From Ipomoea triloba (Eukaryota > Streptophyta > Magnoliopsida > Solanales > Convolvulaceae), in assembly GCF_003576645.1 (NCBI RefSeq), contig NC_044925.1:21520772-21584771 (forward strand): a stretch of DNA of 64,000 bases, read 5' to 3'. Each line of letters begins with the position of its first letter. The first letter of the stretch is position 1. Below, one piece after another: positions 33,138 through 55,045 of this stretch. The notes beneath the pieces were generated by a model. That model was not told the DNA's origin and made no database searches. It saw only the letters and a program-made list of their open reading frames with translations. The position numbers were made by a program, and so were the translations under genes.

Positions 33138-34666
33138 CTAGTTTTATACGCGCATTACGCGAATGGGTTAATGCCCAATGTTTATATTTAAATAAATATT
33201 TGAAAGTATATCAATGCAAGATTATATAAGAAAAGTTTATACATGGGTAATTGGGTGTCGAATTTTTTTATTTAAATATCTAACTTAAAGTATATGAATC
33301 CAAGATAATATAGAAAATTCATTATAATTATTACTAAAATAAATGTTTGCAACCTTGTAAAACCGATAGTCTAAATAAATACTACTTTTAATTTGAATTT
33401 TTCTAAGTGTTCTTAATTCTCTTTTGAGTAACATTGTCATTGTCTTCATTTTTACTATTTGTTCTTTTCCTTTTTATTAGTAGTGTGTTATTTGCAATTC
33501 GGTTATTATTGGTAGCATAGATGACAACGACGTCATGCAATGAGATTATGATATAGGAGTTATGGATCGGACTTTAATTTCCTTTAGGTGTTCTGCTTGG
33601 GGTTTATTTGGTTTAACCATTATTGTTGAATGAGTTATTATGGATAAAGAAATCCCTAGTTTAAGAAAAAAAGATTAAATAAATTAATAAAAATTTGAAA
33701 TTTTAAAATATTATGTATTCTAAAGATATTAAAAGGTAGTTTCTCACTTCAATTTGCTGGGTAATGGATTATTTGAGTACTTTCATTGTCAACAAGTCCC
33801 CTAAGTAGTTAATATGATTGGTTTCAAACTATTATTTTTTATTTTTTTTCATGGTATTAAAGAAATACATATGTATCATTTTTTTTGTGTAACTACTAAT
33901 TTATTTAATTGAATAAGAGTAAAATAGAGTGATTCCGATTCAATTTGTTGGGTTATTATTTGAGTACTCTCTTTGTCAACCAATCCCCAAGTAATTAATA
34001 TAATTAGCTTCAAATTATTTTAAATTTTTTTATAGTATTAATAAAATACTTGGTAAATAAATATATAACATTATTTTGTACTATAACTTTGAAATTTAAT
34101 TACAAGATATTGTAAAAATAAAATAATGGACAATGTAATGAATATCAATTGATAAATTTGAATGTAAAGAATCTTTGCATGAGAGAAAATAAAGACAATA
34201 TAACTAATGAAATTATTTCTCTTATTTAATTTTATTTTTTGATAATGAATAAATTTTTCAAATAAATGTATTGTAGACACATAATTCTAAATTAAAGAAA
34301 TACGTATGTATCATTTTTTGTTGTAGCTACTAATTTATTTAATTTAATAAGAGTAAAATAGAGTGAGAAACTTAATTATGTGAAATTTGATTGAGATGAG
34401 GTTCTAACCTAAGACATTTCTTATAGAAATTAATGGGTAAGTTAAAAGTTAACGGAGAAGAGAATATTTAACGGAAAACTTAACGGATAATCATAAAAGT
34501 AAGGTTAAATTAGGTAATCTCTATTAATAATATTAATCTGAATTATCTTAACCATCTATTTGATTAAGTAATTTATCTGAACCATCCACTTGATTAAATA
34601 ATTTGACCGCCGTTTTTTCTACCCATTTAAGGCCTAACTCTCTTTGGCTCTTATTAGTATAGTAGA
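33138..34666 (-). mobile_element. Non-autonomous Helitron, 1,529 bp, complete termini
   Basis: Read on the minus strand, the element begins TCTACTATACTAATAAGAGC directly after an A. It ends with a GC-rich hairpin (CGCGTAATGCGCG), an eight-base spacer and CTAG, directly before a T. This is the full Helitron signature: 5'-TC, 3' hairpin plus CTRR, and insertion between A and T. There is no TIR, no target duplication and no Rep/helicase gene. The interior contains diverged direct duplications, for example ATTTGAGTACT near 33770 and 33960, and ATGTATCATTTTTT with AAGAGTAAAATAGAGTGA near 33870 and 34310. It sits between the divergent 25K-like and PRP8 genes. Confidence 0.85.
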
Positions 34667-35184
34667 TATAATTAATTATATAATGAATGCGTGTAAACAT
34701 AACTATATAAAAATTAATTTATAATTATTTATATGTTTATATATATCATGCCAATTCATTAAATATCTACCAATAATTCAATTACATGATCATGAATCAT
34801 CATACAAATATATAATTTGCAACATAACGTTTGTAATTATAAATTATAAAATATATAATGTTTGAAAATGATTTATTGAAATATATAATAATTATACAAT
34901 ATATATACAATAAGTATTATTAAGCTACTTGGTTGTGAACTTGTGATTAGAGTAATTATATTAAGAGGTTAGGGGTTCAATTTTCTTTTAAATGCAAAAA
35001 ATTTATAAATACTAAAACAATTAAATTATAAAATAAGTTTAAATAAAATTTATTAATGCGGGCTAAATGGGTTACCCGCGAGCTATAGAATTGGGCCGAA
35101 ACATGCCGCCCTAACCAATCTATAAGCTAGCTAAACGGGTTCAACTTGGCAAATATGATATGAATTGAAAGCTCTATTCCGTAT

Positions 35185-35233
<49 letters not shown>

Positions 35234-35514
35234 CTAAAATCACTATTTAATTATTACATTGGGACTTTTTATTAACTTATATGGGTTCAATAATGAAAGT
35301 GAGTAGTTTAAATTATAATTCTTCCTTTGATCATATTGTTGATGACATTATGAAAATAGTTGATGAATTTCATATTATTAGCTTTGTGTTTGCTAAACAG
35401 TTCTCGAACAAGGCTGTCACTTGTTAGTTAGGAAAGGTTGGTTCATAGTCGATAGTAAGGATCAGAGGACTTTCCATATTGTTTTCATGATTGATGTACT
35501 TCTTAATGATATTA
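34667..35514. other. AT-rich spacer with a (TG)n(TA)n microsatellite
   Basis: A compound microsatellite lies at 35186-35230. Bases 35055-35150 hold a GC-richer segment (GGGTTACCCGCG, then GGGCCGAAACATG) that I cannot assign. No gene was found. Confidence 0.5.
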
Positions 35515-35930
35515 GGGTCCGTTTGAAAAGCATGAAAATGACTTCTGAAAAATGAGTCATTTTTTAGAAAATATTTTCATTTACCGTGTTTGGTTGCACA
35601 ACATAAAACTTTCTTATCGTGTTTTCTTCATTATCTGAAAAATTGGTAGATTTATATAATTATACATTTTAAATATTTTATTTAGAATATACAAATATTT
35701 GTAATAATATTATTTGTTAAAAAACAAACAAACATAGTTTCCGGCGCGGAAACCAGACCAATGGTTTCTACTGGAAACCAAGGTTGTGGGTGTTGTTCGT
35801 GGGCTTTGTATTGCTGCGGAAAATGACTTCTGCCAAACTTTGACGGAAGTCATTTTCTGCCAAATTAACTAGTGAAAATTCAAAAAATGATTTTCAAAAA
35901 TCAAATTTTCGGGTTTCCAAACATACCTTT
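35515..35930. mobile_element. Probable MITE with GGTCCGTTTG / CAAACATACC ends
   Basis: The left end GGGTCCGTTTGAAAAGC, followed by AAATGACTTCTGAAAAATGA, mirrors the right end, where TTTCCAAACATACC follows AAAATGATTTTCAAAAATC. Inner pairs such as ATGACTTCTG, CCAAACTTTGACGGAAGTC and GACTTCTGCCAAA add secondary inverted structure. Exact ends and target duplication are uncertain. Confidence 0.6.
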
Positions 35931-36286
35931 TAATTAAACGTTATGTTATGTTTGTTTTGTTTTTAAAAAGAAAGTGAAAATAAGAAAAAGAAAAACGAAA
36001 TGAGACATCCAGTTGGGCCGCTGTGTTACAATGACCAAGCGCTATTAAGAACACCAGATCTAGCGCAAGCCCACATACCAATAAGTCGGCCAGCTGAACC
36101 GCCTTGACGGCCCTGTTTGAAAAGAAGGGCTAGGGTCTATCCAAACCCATTTCACTAATTCACTCTCTCCTCGATCGAGAGAAGTGAGTGCTGCACTGCT
36201 TTCCCTCTCCCTCTCTGCACATCTCCATTTCTCCTCCAACGTATCTGCCTGCAATCGTTAGGGTTTTGTGAATTTGTACAGTAGGT
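35931..36286 (+). promoter_or_regulatory. Promoter and leader region of PRP8
   Basis: A pyrimidine-rich leader (CTTTCCCTCTCCCTCTCTGC at 36199-36218) precedes the start codon. GTTAGGGTTTT at 36257-36267 contains a single telo-box-like unit. There is no ATG between about 36170 and the start. No convincing TATA box was seen, which is common for housekeeping genes. Confidence 0.5.
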
Positions 36287-47412
<11,126 letters not shown>

Positions 47413-48052
47413 TCCACTTTGAATTTCTCACTTCACTTGTATCTCTAGACTTTATATTTAGCTGGAATACGGTATCTGAAGGAAAATGTGTTTTAGTTAC
47501 TTCTAAAGATGTAAATACATGTTACAGAAATGTAGTATGATGCGACCTTGTACTTGATGTGCTATGCTAGAGTTGTTTCTTTGTAAACAGCCAATGGAAT
47601 ATTTTGTTTTCCAGTGTAATTCTCCCAAGTTGGGAATGAGCAGATTTTGTATTTGAACATAATATGGTACCTGCTGCGTGCTTTTAATGTGCAAAGTTCC
47701 TAAACCCATAAAGGGATCCATACCTATTTCAACTCCAACTTGCATTTTGTCTGTATGTATATCAGAACCTGACGGATAGATAAAAAATCGGCCCTGCAGA
47801 TAGTGCAGATATTGGATTTCCTACTAGCTATTATTGTGCTCTGGGTTTTAGAACTTGGTTAAAAAAATGATTATACAACTCTAAAAAGTTTGACAAAATA
47901 TTGAGCGAGCATGAATACGGAGTTATCTGTGTTGGGAGTACGACTAGCTAACTTTGTAGAGGTGCTACCTTTGGGCGGTTTACGCATGCAGAAATGGGGT
48001 AAAAGGCATTGGGGGTGGGCTGTGGGGTGAGTGTTCAATCTGTAGGGCATTA
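47413..48052. other. PRP8 3' UTR and downstream spacer
   Basis: The first 350 or so bases are the likely 3' UTR. No other gene is seen. Confidence 0.55.
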
Positions 48053-48387
48053 GAGCATCACCACCAATAGATATTGGTTGGTTTATGTCAGAGGAGATGC
48101 CATGTGTTAAGAGAGAGAATAGGAGAGAGAGAGGGAAGAGATCATATGCTAAACAAGGTCCATGAAACAGTGTTTTTTGACATTTTAATTTAATGCTCAT
48201 GTGCTGTTGTGCGCGTTATGCGCACAGCAGGCGCGCTTGACCACATTCTTTATTATTTTTATTATTATTATTTTTTTAAATTTGATTTGTTTTAAATTTG
48301 TTTTCTCCACTCCCATTTTTTCTTTCCTAATCACACTTACAAAAACTCCTCAATTACCGTGAAAAAACTCCACTGATAAGGATGCTC
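48053..48387. mobile_element. Tourist-like MITE, family A copy 3 (TTA target duplication)
   Basis: TIRs GAGCATCACCACCAATAG and GAGCATCCTTATCAGTGG are flanked on both sides by TTA. The interior shares the GC-rich core (TGCGCGTTATGCGCA) and the tail CCATTTTTTCTTTC, then AATCACACTTACAAAAA, with the copy at 17333-17665, proving one family. Confidence 0.85.
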
Positions 48388-48734
48388 TTAATGCATTGAT
48401 TTAGTTACTGAGAAGTCTCACTTAAAACATGCGTTTAATTCCTGGTTCTGGTTAGACTTTTTGTGCAAAAGTATATAGAAATAAGAAAAAAAAAAAAAAA
48501 GAAGCAAAATACAAACAACTAATACACAACCATCCAGAGCTCTTGTTTATTCAAATTCTAACTAGTGCAACACCTTTATGGTCATGACACTTCAATTGTG
48601 ATACAACAAATAACTTTGAAGCTAGTCCAACAACGTAACTCTAGGGTCATGACACTTTAATTTTGATACAACAAATGACTTCAAGTATGAATTTTTATTT
48701 TAGGTTACAACATTGGAGAGAACTTTTACCAATC
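48388..48734. other. Spacer with a short local duplication
   Basis: GGTCATGACACTTCAATTGTG with GATACAACAAATAACTT near 48580-48615 recurs, slightly altered, near 48650-48680. No gene was found. Confidence 0.5.
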
Positions 48735-48974
48735 ATTATTGCACGGACTATGGTCCACACAGCTGTGTGGACCAAAAATAAAAAACACATTATTTTTGTA
48801 TTGAAGATACATTAATTTTGTACTGTAAATACATTATTTTATGATACATTATTTTTGTACTGAAGGTACATTATTTGATATATATTATCAAATAATGTAC
48901 CTACAGTACAAAAATAATGTACTTTTTATTTTTTGTCCACACAACTGTGTGGACCATGGTCCATGCAATAATTT
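48735..48974. mobile_element. TIR element with internal short repeats, GGTCCACAC type
   Basis: The left arm ATTGCACGGACTATGGTCC with ACACAGCTGTGTGGACC mirrors the right arm (GTCCACACAACTGTGTGG, then ACCATGGTCCATGCAAT). Between the arms, short units (ACATTATTTTTGTACTGAAG-like) are repeated four to five times, the last in inverted orientation. The outer right end reads, reversed, GGCAAATTATTGC, a motif shared with the elements at 49815 and 51995. Confidence 0.8.
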
Positions 48975-49205
48975 GCCAACTTTTACATTGTCTATGCAAA
49001 AATTAATTGAGAATTGGATTATCAGATCATGGGCTTACTTGTCGAATCTATCATTTCACCTCGTTATGTCACCCTCAACATATGAATTAAAAAATATAAA
49101 AAAGAGTCATCATCTAATTAATTATAAAATGAATCATGAAATTCATTATAAATTACGTCAACAAATTTAAAAACAAAACAAAAACAAAAAAAAAAGAAAG
49201 AAATG
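48975..49205. other. Spacer between MITE and mitochondrial-type insert
   Basis: AT-rich with A-runs; no gene is recognised. Confidence 0.45.
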
Positions 49206-49822
49206 TTAGAAGTATCAGAATCGAAAGAGCAGTTACCTAATATGAATAAGTGGCACAAAAGAAAACTTAGTCAAAAACGAGACTTTCACAGGTCCGATAG
49301 GTCTTTCTAAACTACCCCGACCCCCGAACCGGACGTGAAGGTCTCCCCTCATCCGGCTCTCTGCAGGGGAATCTCCACTCACTGCTTCCCCTAATATCCT
49401 CGACTGCCCTGTCTGTAACCAAGAACCTCTCTTTCCCGGCTTTCGGCTTGTCAAACTATTTGGATAGAAGAAGAGGTGTTTGCAAGAAATGGTGATTCTC
49501 AATCGCTCTTTTTAGTGGGGAGGAATAGTACGGGAATGGCGGTTCTCAGACGAGTTAATCCCGAAGCACTGGAGTGATCCAGTAGCCGGGAAGGGGCCTA
49601 GAAGTGCCTACTACTAAGGATGCCTAACCGCCGCACCGATCATTCGGGGGGAGGCGGGACACTGCGAGGTGGGTTTAGCCAATGATGGATTTCGCGCCAC
49701 GGGATGAATCGAGGAACTAAGGACGTTTCCAATACCGTATAAGCGACTCTACAGTAGATGAAGGACATCCAATCAGCTAGGCCAGTAAGGCTACTCCAGA
49801 ATCGACTTTGTAAGAGAAGCCG
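49206..49822 (-). other. Mitochondrial-like insert (NUMT) with group II intron domain V
   Basis: This 0.6 kb stretch is far richer in G and C than its surroundings and reads like plant mitochondrial DNA. On the minus strand, GAGCCGGATGAGGGGAGACC continuing to CACGTCCGGTTCGG (about 49317-49353) has the size, GAGCCG start, paired stem and CGGTTC end of group II intron domain V. A short stem like domain VI (GGTAGTTTAGAAAGACCTATC) follows. I cannot say which mitochondrial intron it is. The open frame over this region is a by-product of the RNA. It could instead come from another organelle-like source, but a nuclear gene is unlikely. Confidence 0.7.
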
Positions 49823-50634
49823 GGCAAATTTTACTTTACACCATAGTCCAAAACAATGTCATTTATTTTAATAAAAAGAAACGGCATACTTTCCGTATAT
49901 TAGTTCTGTTTATATAACATATTCAGTTTCATTTTATATATATTGTAGTTTTATTTTAACAGAACTAAAGTTTCATTTTGTTTCAACTACAGTTTCATTT
50001 GATATTATACATACAATAGTCTTATTACAGTGAGACATGTTATTGAATTTCATTTTATACGCATTGTAGTCTTATTACAATACCACTAAATTATAATTCT
50101 AATTTAACTACGGTTTCATTGGACAATATACACTCAAATATGTGAAACTGTTATTCAATTTCATTTTATATGCACTACAACACAACTAAAGTATCATTTT
50201 GATATAACTATTGTTTCATTTGACAATATACACTCAATATACGAGACATGTTATTCAGTTTCTTTTTATATATACTGTAGTTTCATTTCAGCAAAACTAA
50301 AGTATCATTTCAATTCAACTACATTTTTATTTTACAATATACACTCAATATGTGAGAGTGCGAGACATGTATTTCAGTTTCATTTTATACATACCGCAGT
50401 TTCATTTCAACACAACTAAAATAAAATTTCAATTCAATTACAATTTCGTTTGATAATATAAACACAATATGCGTGACAAATTATTCAGTTTTATTTTAGA
50501 TACACTATAGTTTCATTTTGATAAAATTTGTTAAAATTTAACAACTGTCGTTTTTTTACTTAAAAAATCAAAGTCATTTTCGGACCATGATACAAAAAGC
50601 TGTGTGCGTGGAGCATGGCCACCGTATAACAATT
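49815..50634. mobile_element. Element with a minisatellite interior (period about 110-120 bp)
   Basis: The left end GGGCAAATTTTACTTTACACC and the right end (reversed: GCAATTGTTATACGGTGGCC) resemble the GGCAAATT-type ends of neighbouring elements. Inner arms near 49847-49860 (CAAAACAATGTCATTT) mirror bases near 50567-50583 (AAGTCATTTTCGG) only loosely. Inside, about five to six diverged units carry TTCAGTTTCATTTTATAT, TGTAGTTTCATTTTAAC, ACTAAAGTATCATTT and TTTGACAATATACACTCAA. No coding sequence. Confidence 0.65.
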
Positions 50635-50879
50635 GCAGAAGAAGGGCAAAGAATATAGTGCATATGAACTGTTGCTAAGTGCTAAGTTGGTATACCTACC
50701 AATCATGGCTGTCAAGAGCAGATTACCCGTTTTACATATTTGAACTCATACATATGTGCGGCTAGACAACGGCCCTCTCCTCATTAATTTGACAATGACC
50801 CTCTCAATTTTTTTTTCTTTTACATTCATTTGGATGAGAAAATGTGGTTGGAATTTAGATTATTCACCAGTAATTAAAA

Positions 50880-51105
50880 TATTATGTGTCTTTACTCTTT
50901 AGTTAACAATTTATGTACCTATAAATAAATTAAATGTATATACTACATAATATGTTAACTATAACTACATAATTTACTAACTATAGGTATATAATATGTT
51001 AATTATAGTAGTTGAAATAGATACATAATTGATTAATTACAGATACATAATATGTTAACTGTAGATGTAGATATATAATATGTTAATTGTAGTAGGTATT
51101 ATTAA
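50880..51105. repeat. Minisatellite of ACATAATATGTTAACTATAG-like units
   Basis: Units of about 20-35 bases (ATACATAATATGTTAACTATAG, ATACATAATTGATTAATTACAG, ATATATAATATGTTAATTGTAG) repeat about seven times. It abuts the LINE relic on its right. Confidence 0.8.
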
Positions 51106-51450
51106 CTGGAAGTACATTTTGTCACCGATGGGGATGCCCATTTTGTCATCACTGATGCTCCTCTTCACTCTTGCATTAGTGTTAGGCGAACAATAAATTT
51201 GGGATTTTGAGAGTTTTATCTTGAGGCTCGAAGCATTGCTGAACCTATTTAGACAATCCAAGATAGTCGATGCTTGTTGGATAGAAGCTTCATCGAACAA
51301 CATTAGATCGTCTGCAAAGAAAAGATGAGAGAGACCGAGCCCACCTCTATTGATGTGGATTGGTCTCCACCTCCCGGACTCAACAGAGGCTTGGATGTCG
51401 TAGGAACATATAAAGAATGCAAATTGTGAATAGTTGCTCCATATAAATAT
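51106..51450 (-). pseudogene. LINE (non-LTR retrotransposon) reverse-transcriptase fragment
   Basis: The minus strand reads SVESGRWRPIHINRGGLGLS, then HLFFADDLMLFDEASIQQAS, then ILDCLNRFSNASSLKIKLSK. This is the reverse-transcriptase core of plant LINEs, with the catalytic FADD box. Only about 110 residues remain. No endonuclease or tail is present. Confidence 0.82.
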
Positions 51451-51994
51451 TTAAAGGAACATACACAAAGGGAGGTTGAAGAATAATACACGCTATAATT
51501 TTGAAGGGAATGTCAGACATCAATTTTAGGTTAAAATAAAGGAATGGTAATTTTGTCTCAGAATTATCTTTTTTTTCTTCTTAAAATCCACTGAGTTAAA
51601 ATCCCAGGGGGACCATGGGATTCTAATTCCATGAAAATGATGGAATTGCAATTCCACAACTCCCTCCAACCAAACGAAGGAATTTAGTTGCCTTTGGAAT
51701 TAGGTGAGAATTAAGTGGAAAATGAATTGTAATTACCTCCAACCAAACACCCTGTTATTTTCTAATTACAAAATTGGAAATATAATTTCCCAACAAAAAA
51801 TAAAAGTAAAACCTTATAACTTCCAAAAACTTATTAATTTTTCAACTTGCTTTGCATTACCATTCTTCACAATGAAATACAAAATAGATAAATATAAACT
51901 AAGTAGATAGGAGGGCAAAGAACTGAAAGAAGCCATTTAGAAATGGATAAGGAATAAGAAGCCACTGAGAAATGGATAAGGAATATGTCGAAGG
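51451..51994. other. Spacer with MITE-like words
   Basis: Bases 51600-51755 contain GGAATTGCAATTCC-type palindromes and CCAACCAAACACC, typical of degraded MITE ends. GAAGCCATTTAGAAATGGATAAGGAATA is partly repeated at 51928-51990. No gene was found. Confidence 0.4.
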
Positions 51995-52681
51995 CCAACC
52001 GATATTCCCTGCACCACGGTGCACATAGCAATGTGCACCACGTACGTAAACGACGTCGTTTCGATGTTAGTGGACGCGGACGCGAATGACTTTAGGGAAT
52101 TCATTATCTAGAATACACATAACGTTTGCCTATAATACACAGAATGTTTGCCCAGAATACACATAATATTGACATAAAATACACAGATGTTAGTGGATGC
52201 GGACGCGAATGACTCCAGTGAATTCATTATCTAAAATACACATAATCATTATCTAGAATACACAGAACGTTTGCCTAGAATACACAGAATGTTTACCCAG
52301 AATACACAGAATATTGAAACAAAATACACAGAACTCATCATCCTAACATTCGAATGCACAAACACATCACAATTCTGTGTTAATAACATGAATATACAGA
52401 ATATTGACACAAAAATACACAGAACTCATCATCCTAAACATTCGAATGCACAAACACATCACAATATCTGTTACAAACATGAATACACAGAACGGTTGCC
52501 TAGAATACACATACTGATTGCCTGGAATACACATAATATTAACATAAATACAGAAATCGGCCGAAACGAGAAACGTGATTTCCAAAAAAAATCAGACGGT
52601 TAATTTACTATACTCAAAACAACGTCGTTTACGTACGTGGTGCACATTGTTATGAGCACCGTGGTGCACGGTATAATTTGC
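51995..52681. mobile_element. TIR element with internal AATACACAGAA repeats
   Basis: Left arm CTGCACCACGGTGCACATAG, then CAATGTGCACCACGTACGTAAACGACGTCGTTT; the right arm carries the complement (AACGTCGTTTACGTACGTGG, then TGCACATTGTTATGAGCACCGTGGTGCACGG, then TATAATTTGCC). The arms are about 60-65 bases. The interior is a patchwork of more than a dozen copies of AATACACAGAATGTTTGCC-like and AATACACATAATATTGACA-like units. It also holds two larger direct copies (CTCATCATCCTAA, then CATTCGAATGCACAAACACA at about 52327-52370 and 52425-52468). Open frames here are repeat by-products. Confidence 0.85.
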
Positions 52682-53216
52682 CGTCGAAGGCTGTGCAAAA
52701 GACGACATACAGTTTCAGTTTCTCCCCCTAAAAACATCATAGCTTCCAAAACCTATATAATGGATACGGTGTATTATTATTTCTCGATATACGAAATGCA
52801 TATAATATATTATTATTTTTATTTTGTTAATTAAAACTTAAAAGTAAAGTTGTACTCCGTATTTCATTAATGAAACCAAATCATAAACAAGTACATCATG
52901 TATAAAAATAACATAATCAAATAACAATAGTACTCATTCTAAAAATAATAAATAAATTAAAGACACATATAAGAGTATTTCTGGTACTATACAATTTTAT
53001 TATTCCTCATGAAACATGATGAATAGTTAATACCAAAAGGGTCTTGGCATGGGAATGACCATTCTCGTTGCAAGGATAATACAGAATAACTGTTTTATAA
53101 AATTTTATTATATGATTTTAAAAATGAACCAAATCATGTAATAAATATATTTTATAAAATGTTGTTTATTTTTTAGTTTATTTTGCAAACCAAACGCCAC
53201 CATACAAAATAGAAAA
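52682..53216. other. AT-rich spacer
   Basis: No gene or clear repeat was recognised. Confidence 0.45.
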
Positions 53217-53632
53217 AATGATCAAATAAGCCCCTAAACAATACATGAAAAGTTAATTAGACCCCTAAACATTTAAAAAGTGTAATTATGCCCTTTAACA
53301 TATTAAATTGAGACAAAGAAGCCCAAAAACGGGTAATGACCTGCAATAACATGTCATTTACTGTTCAGAGGGAAATTCGGCGACCGACGACGGAAAAACC
53401 TCAACTATCTACTACTAATTTAATAAACTAGTAGTAGATAGTTGAGGTTCTGCCGTCGCCGGTCGTCGGATTTCCCCTTGAACAGTAAATGACCTGCTAT
53501 TGCATGTTATTTACCGATTTTTGAGCTTCTTTGCCTCAATTTAACATGTTAAAGGGCATAATTGCACTTTTTAAATGTTTAGGAGCCTAATTGACTTTTC
53601 AGGTATTGTTTGAGGGCTTATTTGACCTATTT
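53217..53632. mobile_element. Foldback (full-length hairpin) MITE, about 416 bp
   Basis: Practically the whole element is one inverted repeat. GGTCAAATAAGCCCTCAAAC (right end reversed) matches ATGATCAAATAAGCCCCTAAAC (left end). Inner pairs continue through TTTAAAAAGTG, CATTTACTGTTCA and CGACGACGGA to ACTATCTACTACTA at the centre, with a loop of about 20 bases. There is no coding content. If transcribed, it would form a hairpin RNA of about 200 bp. Confidence 0.85.
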
Positions 53633-54821
53633 CTCAAAAAGATATAAAGTAATTGCAATCTTATTAATAATGTAATTAATTAGGGAATAATTATTCTTTT
53701 TTTAGTATTATCGACTCACTCTGTTACAATGTAATATTGTAAATAGTAGAGTTAATAATGTCTCACTGGGTTTTGAAAATGTGACCTTCCATTTAGGAAA
53801 GTTACAGTTATACCACTTGACTATCCGGTTTTGTGTGTAATAATTATTTAAGATCGATGAGTTTTATCTGCTAAAGTAATGCTTTTTCTTACCTAATTTA
53901 TAACTAATTATGCAAGTGGAGTGCAAAATGGTTTGTTGTTTTGTCATTTGTGGTATGCAGTGTAAGACACGTCATAATATATTATAATATTACATTTCTA
54001 CATTTTGTTTGATATTTATAATTTTTTTTTGGTTTTTATAAAGAAATGAAATGCGGCCAATTCCAACTACTATGTATTATAATGACACTTTTATTACCAT
54101 TCCAAATGAGTGGTCATATGATAGAACCTCGGTAGTGGGAACTTTGATTCTTTGAGCTTAAAATGATTGGAAAAGTATAGAACATATACTACATTGTAAA
54201 TAATCATGAATATTTCAAACAAAAAAGAAATACAAAAAGATTAGGTAAATTATTTTGAGTTTTTTCTTTGAAGAAGATATTTTTGAGTTATTTTTCCAAA
54301 ATTTACATGCAGAATATTTTTAATTCTTTAAAGTGGATAGCCTTACATTAGTGATGATACCCTGATGACGTTGCAAAATAAAAGAAAATACTTCTATTCC
54401 ATAATTTGTAATAATTGAACAATAAATTAAAACAAAAATAAAACATACAAACAAATTAAACCACCCCAATAATAACTAAACATCAATCATGCTTATAATT
54501 CTTCTAATCTGTAACCAACTTAATAAAAGCCCAACATATATAATTATGTCAATTTGTTTATGGGTCCACTCCTAACTGGATTCAGTTAATGAATGAACAA
54601 CTCAGACTCATATCTCAAAAAAAAAAAAAAAAAAAAAACTCAGACTCATATTTCAAAACTACTGCTCCTATGTTGTAATCTGACATGATGCAACGAAACC
54701 ACAAAAAGAAAGAAAGAAAGAAAGGAAAGAGCATATTAATTACTCGCCTCATCAAACCTTAGGATTTATGTTTTTAATTTGCTTAAATACTTATATAGAC
54801 ACACATGCACTGGTGCACACA
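53633..54821. other. AT-rich spacer
   Basis: No gene was found. A poly-A tract lies at 54617-54637 and (GAAA)n at 54704-54728. Bases 53700-53830 carry a faint tRNA-like/SINE-like pattern, too weak to call. Confidence 0.45.
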
Positions 54822-55045
54822 TGAGGATATGATCAAATGAGAACCTTATTAAGTATTACAAGATGCACAATCGTAAAATTATATAAATACACAATTAGAT
54901 ATCACAATATGTACAATCTTAATTACAAAAGTAAAAAAAAATGTGTGTTTTCATATGCATAATCAAACATTACAAGAATTACAATAGGTAGTTCGCACGT
55001 TTACACGGAGAGGGGTGGTTCTCATTTGATCCTATCCCTATATAT
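54822..55045. mobile_element. MITE with GGATATGATCAAATGAGAACC ends
   Basis: ATGAGGATATGATCAAATGA with GAACC on the left mirrors GGTTC with TCATTTGATCCTATCCCTAT on the right, about 22-25 paired bases. At about 220 bp it has no coding capacity. Confidence 0.75.

Noticed and set aside
49233..49502. 89-codon minus-strand open frame in the mitochondrial-like insert
   Set aside because: It covers the structured group II intron domain V region, which is functional as RNA; the peptide matches no protein family I know.
52271..52603. 110-codon open frame rich in NTQNIETK-like repeats
   Set aside because: It is a translation of the short AATACACAGAA repeats inside a TIR element.
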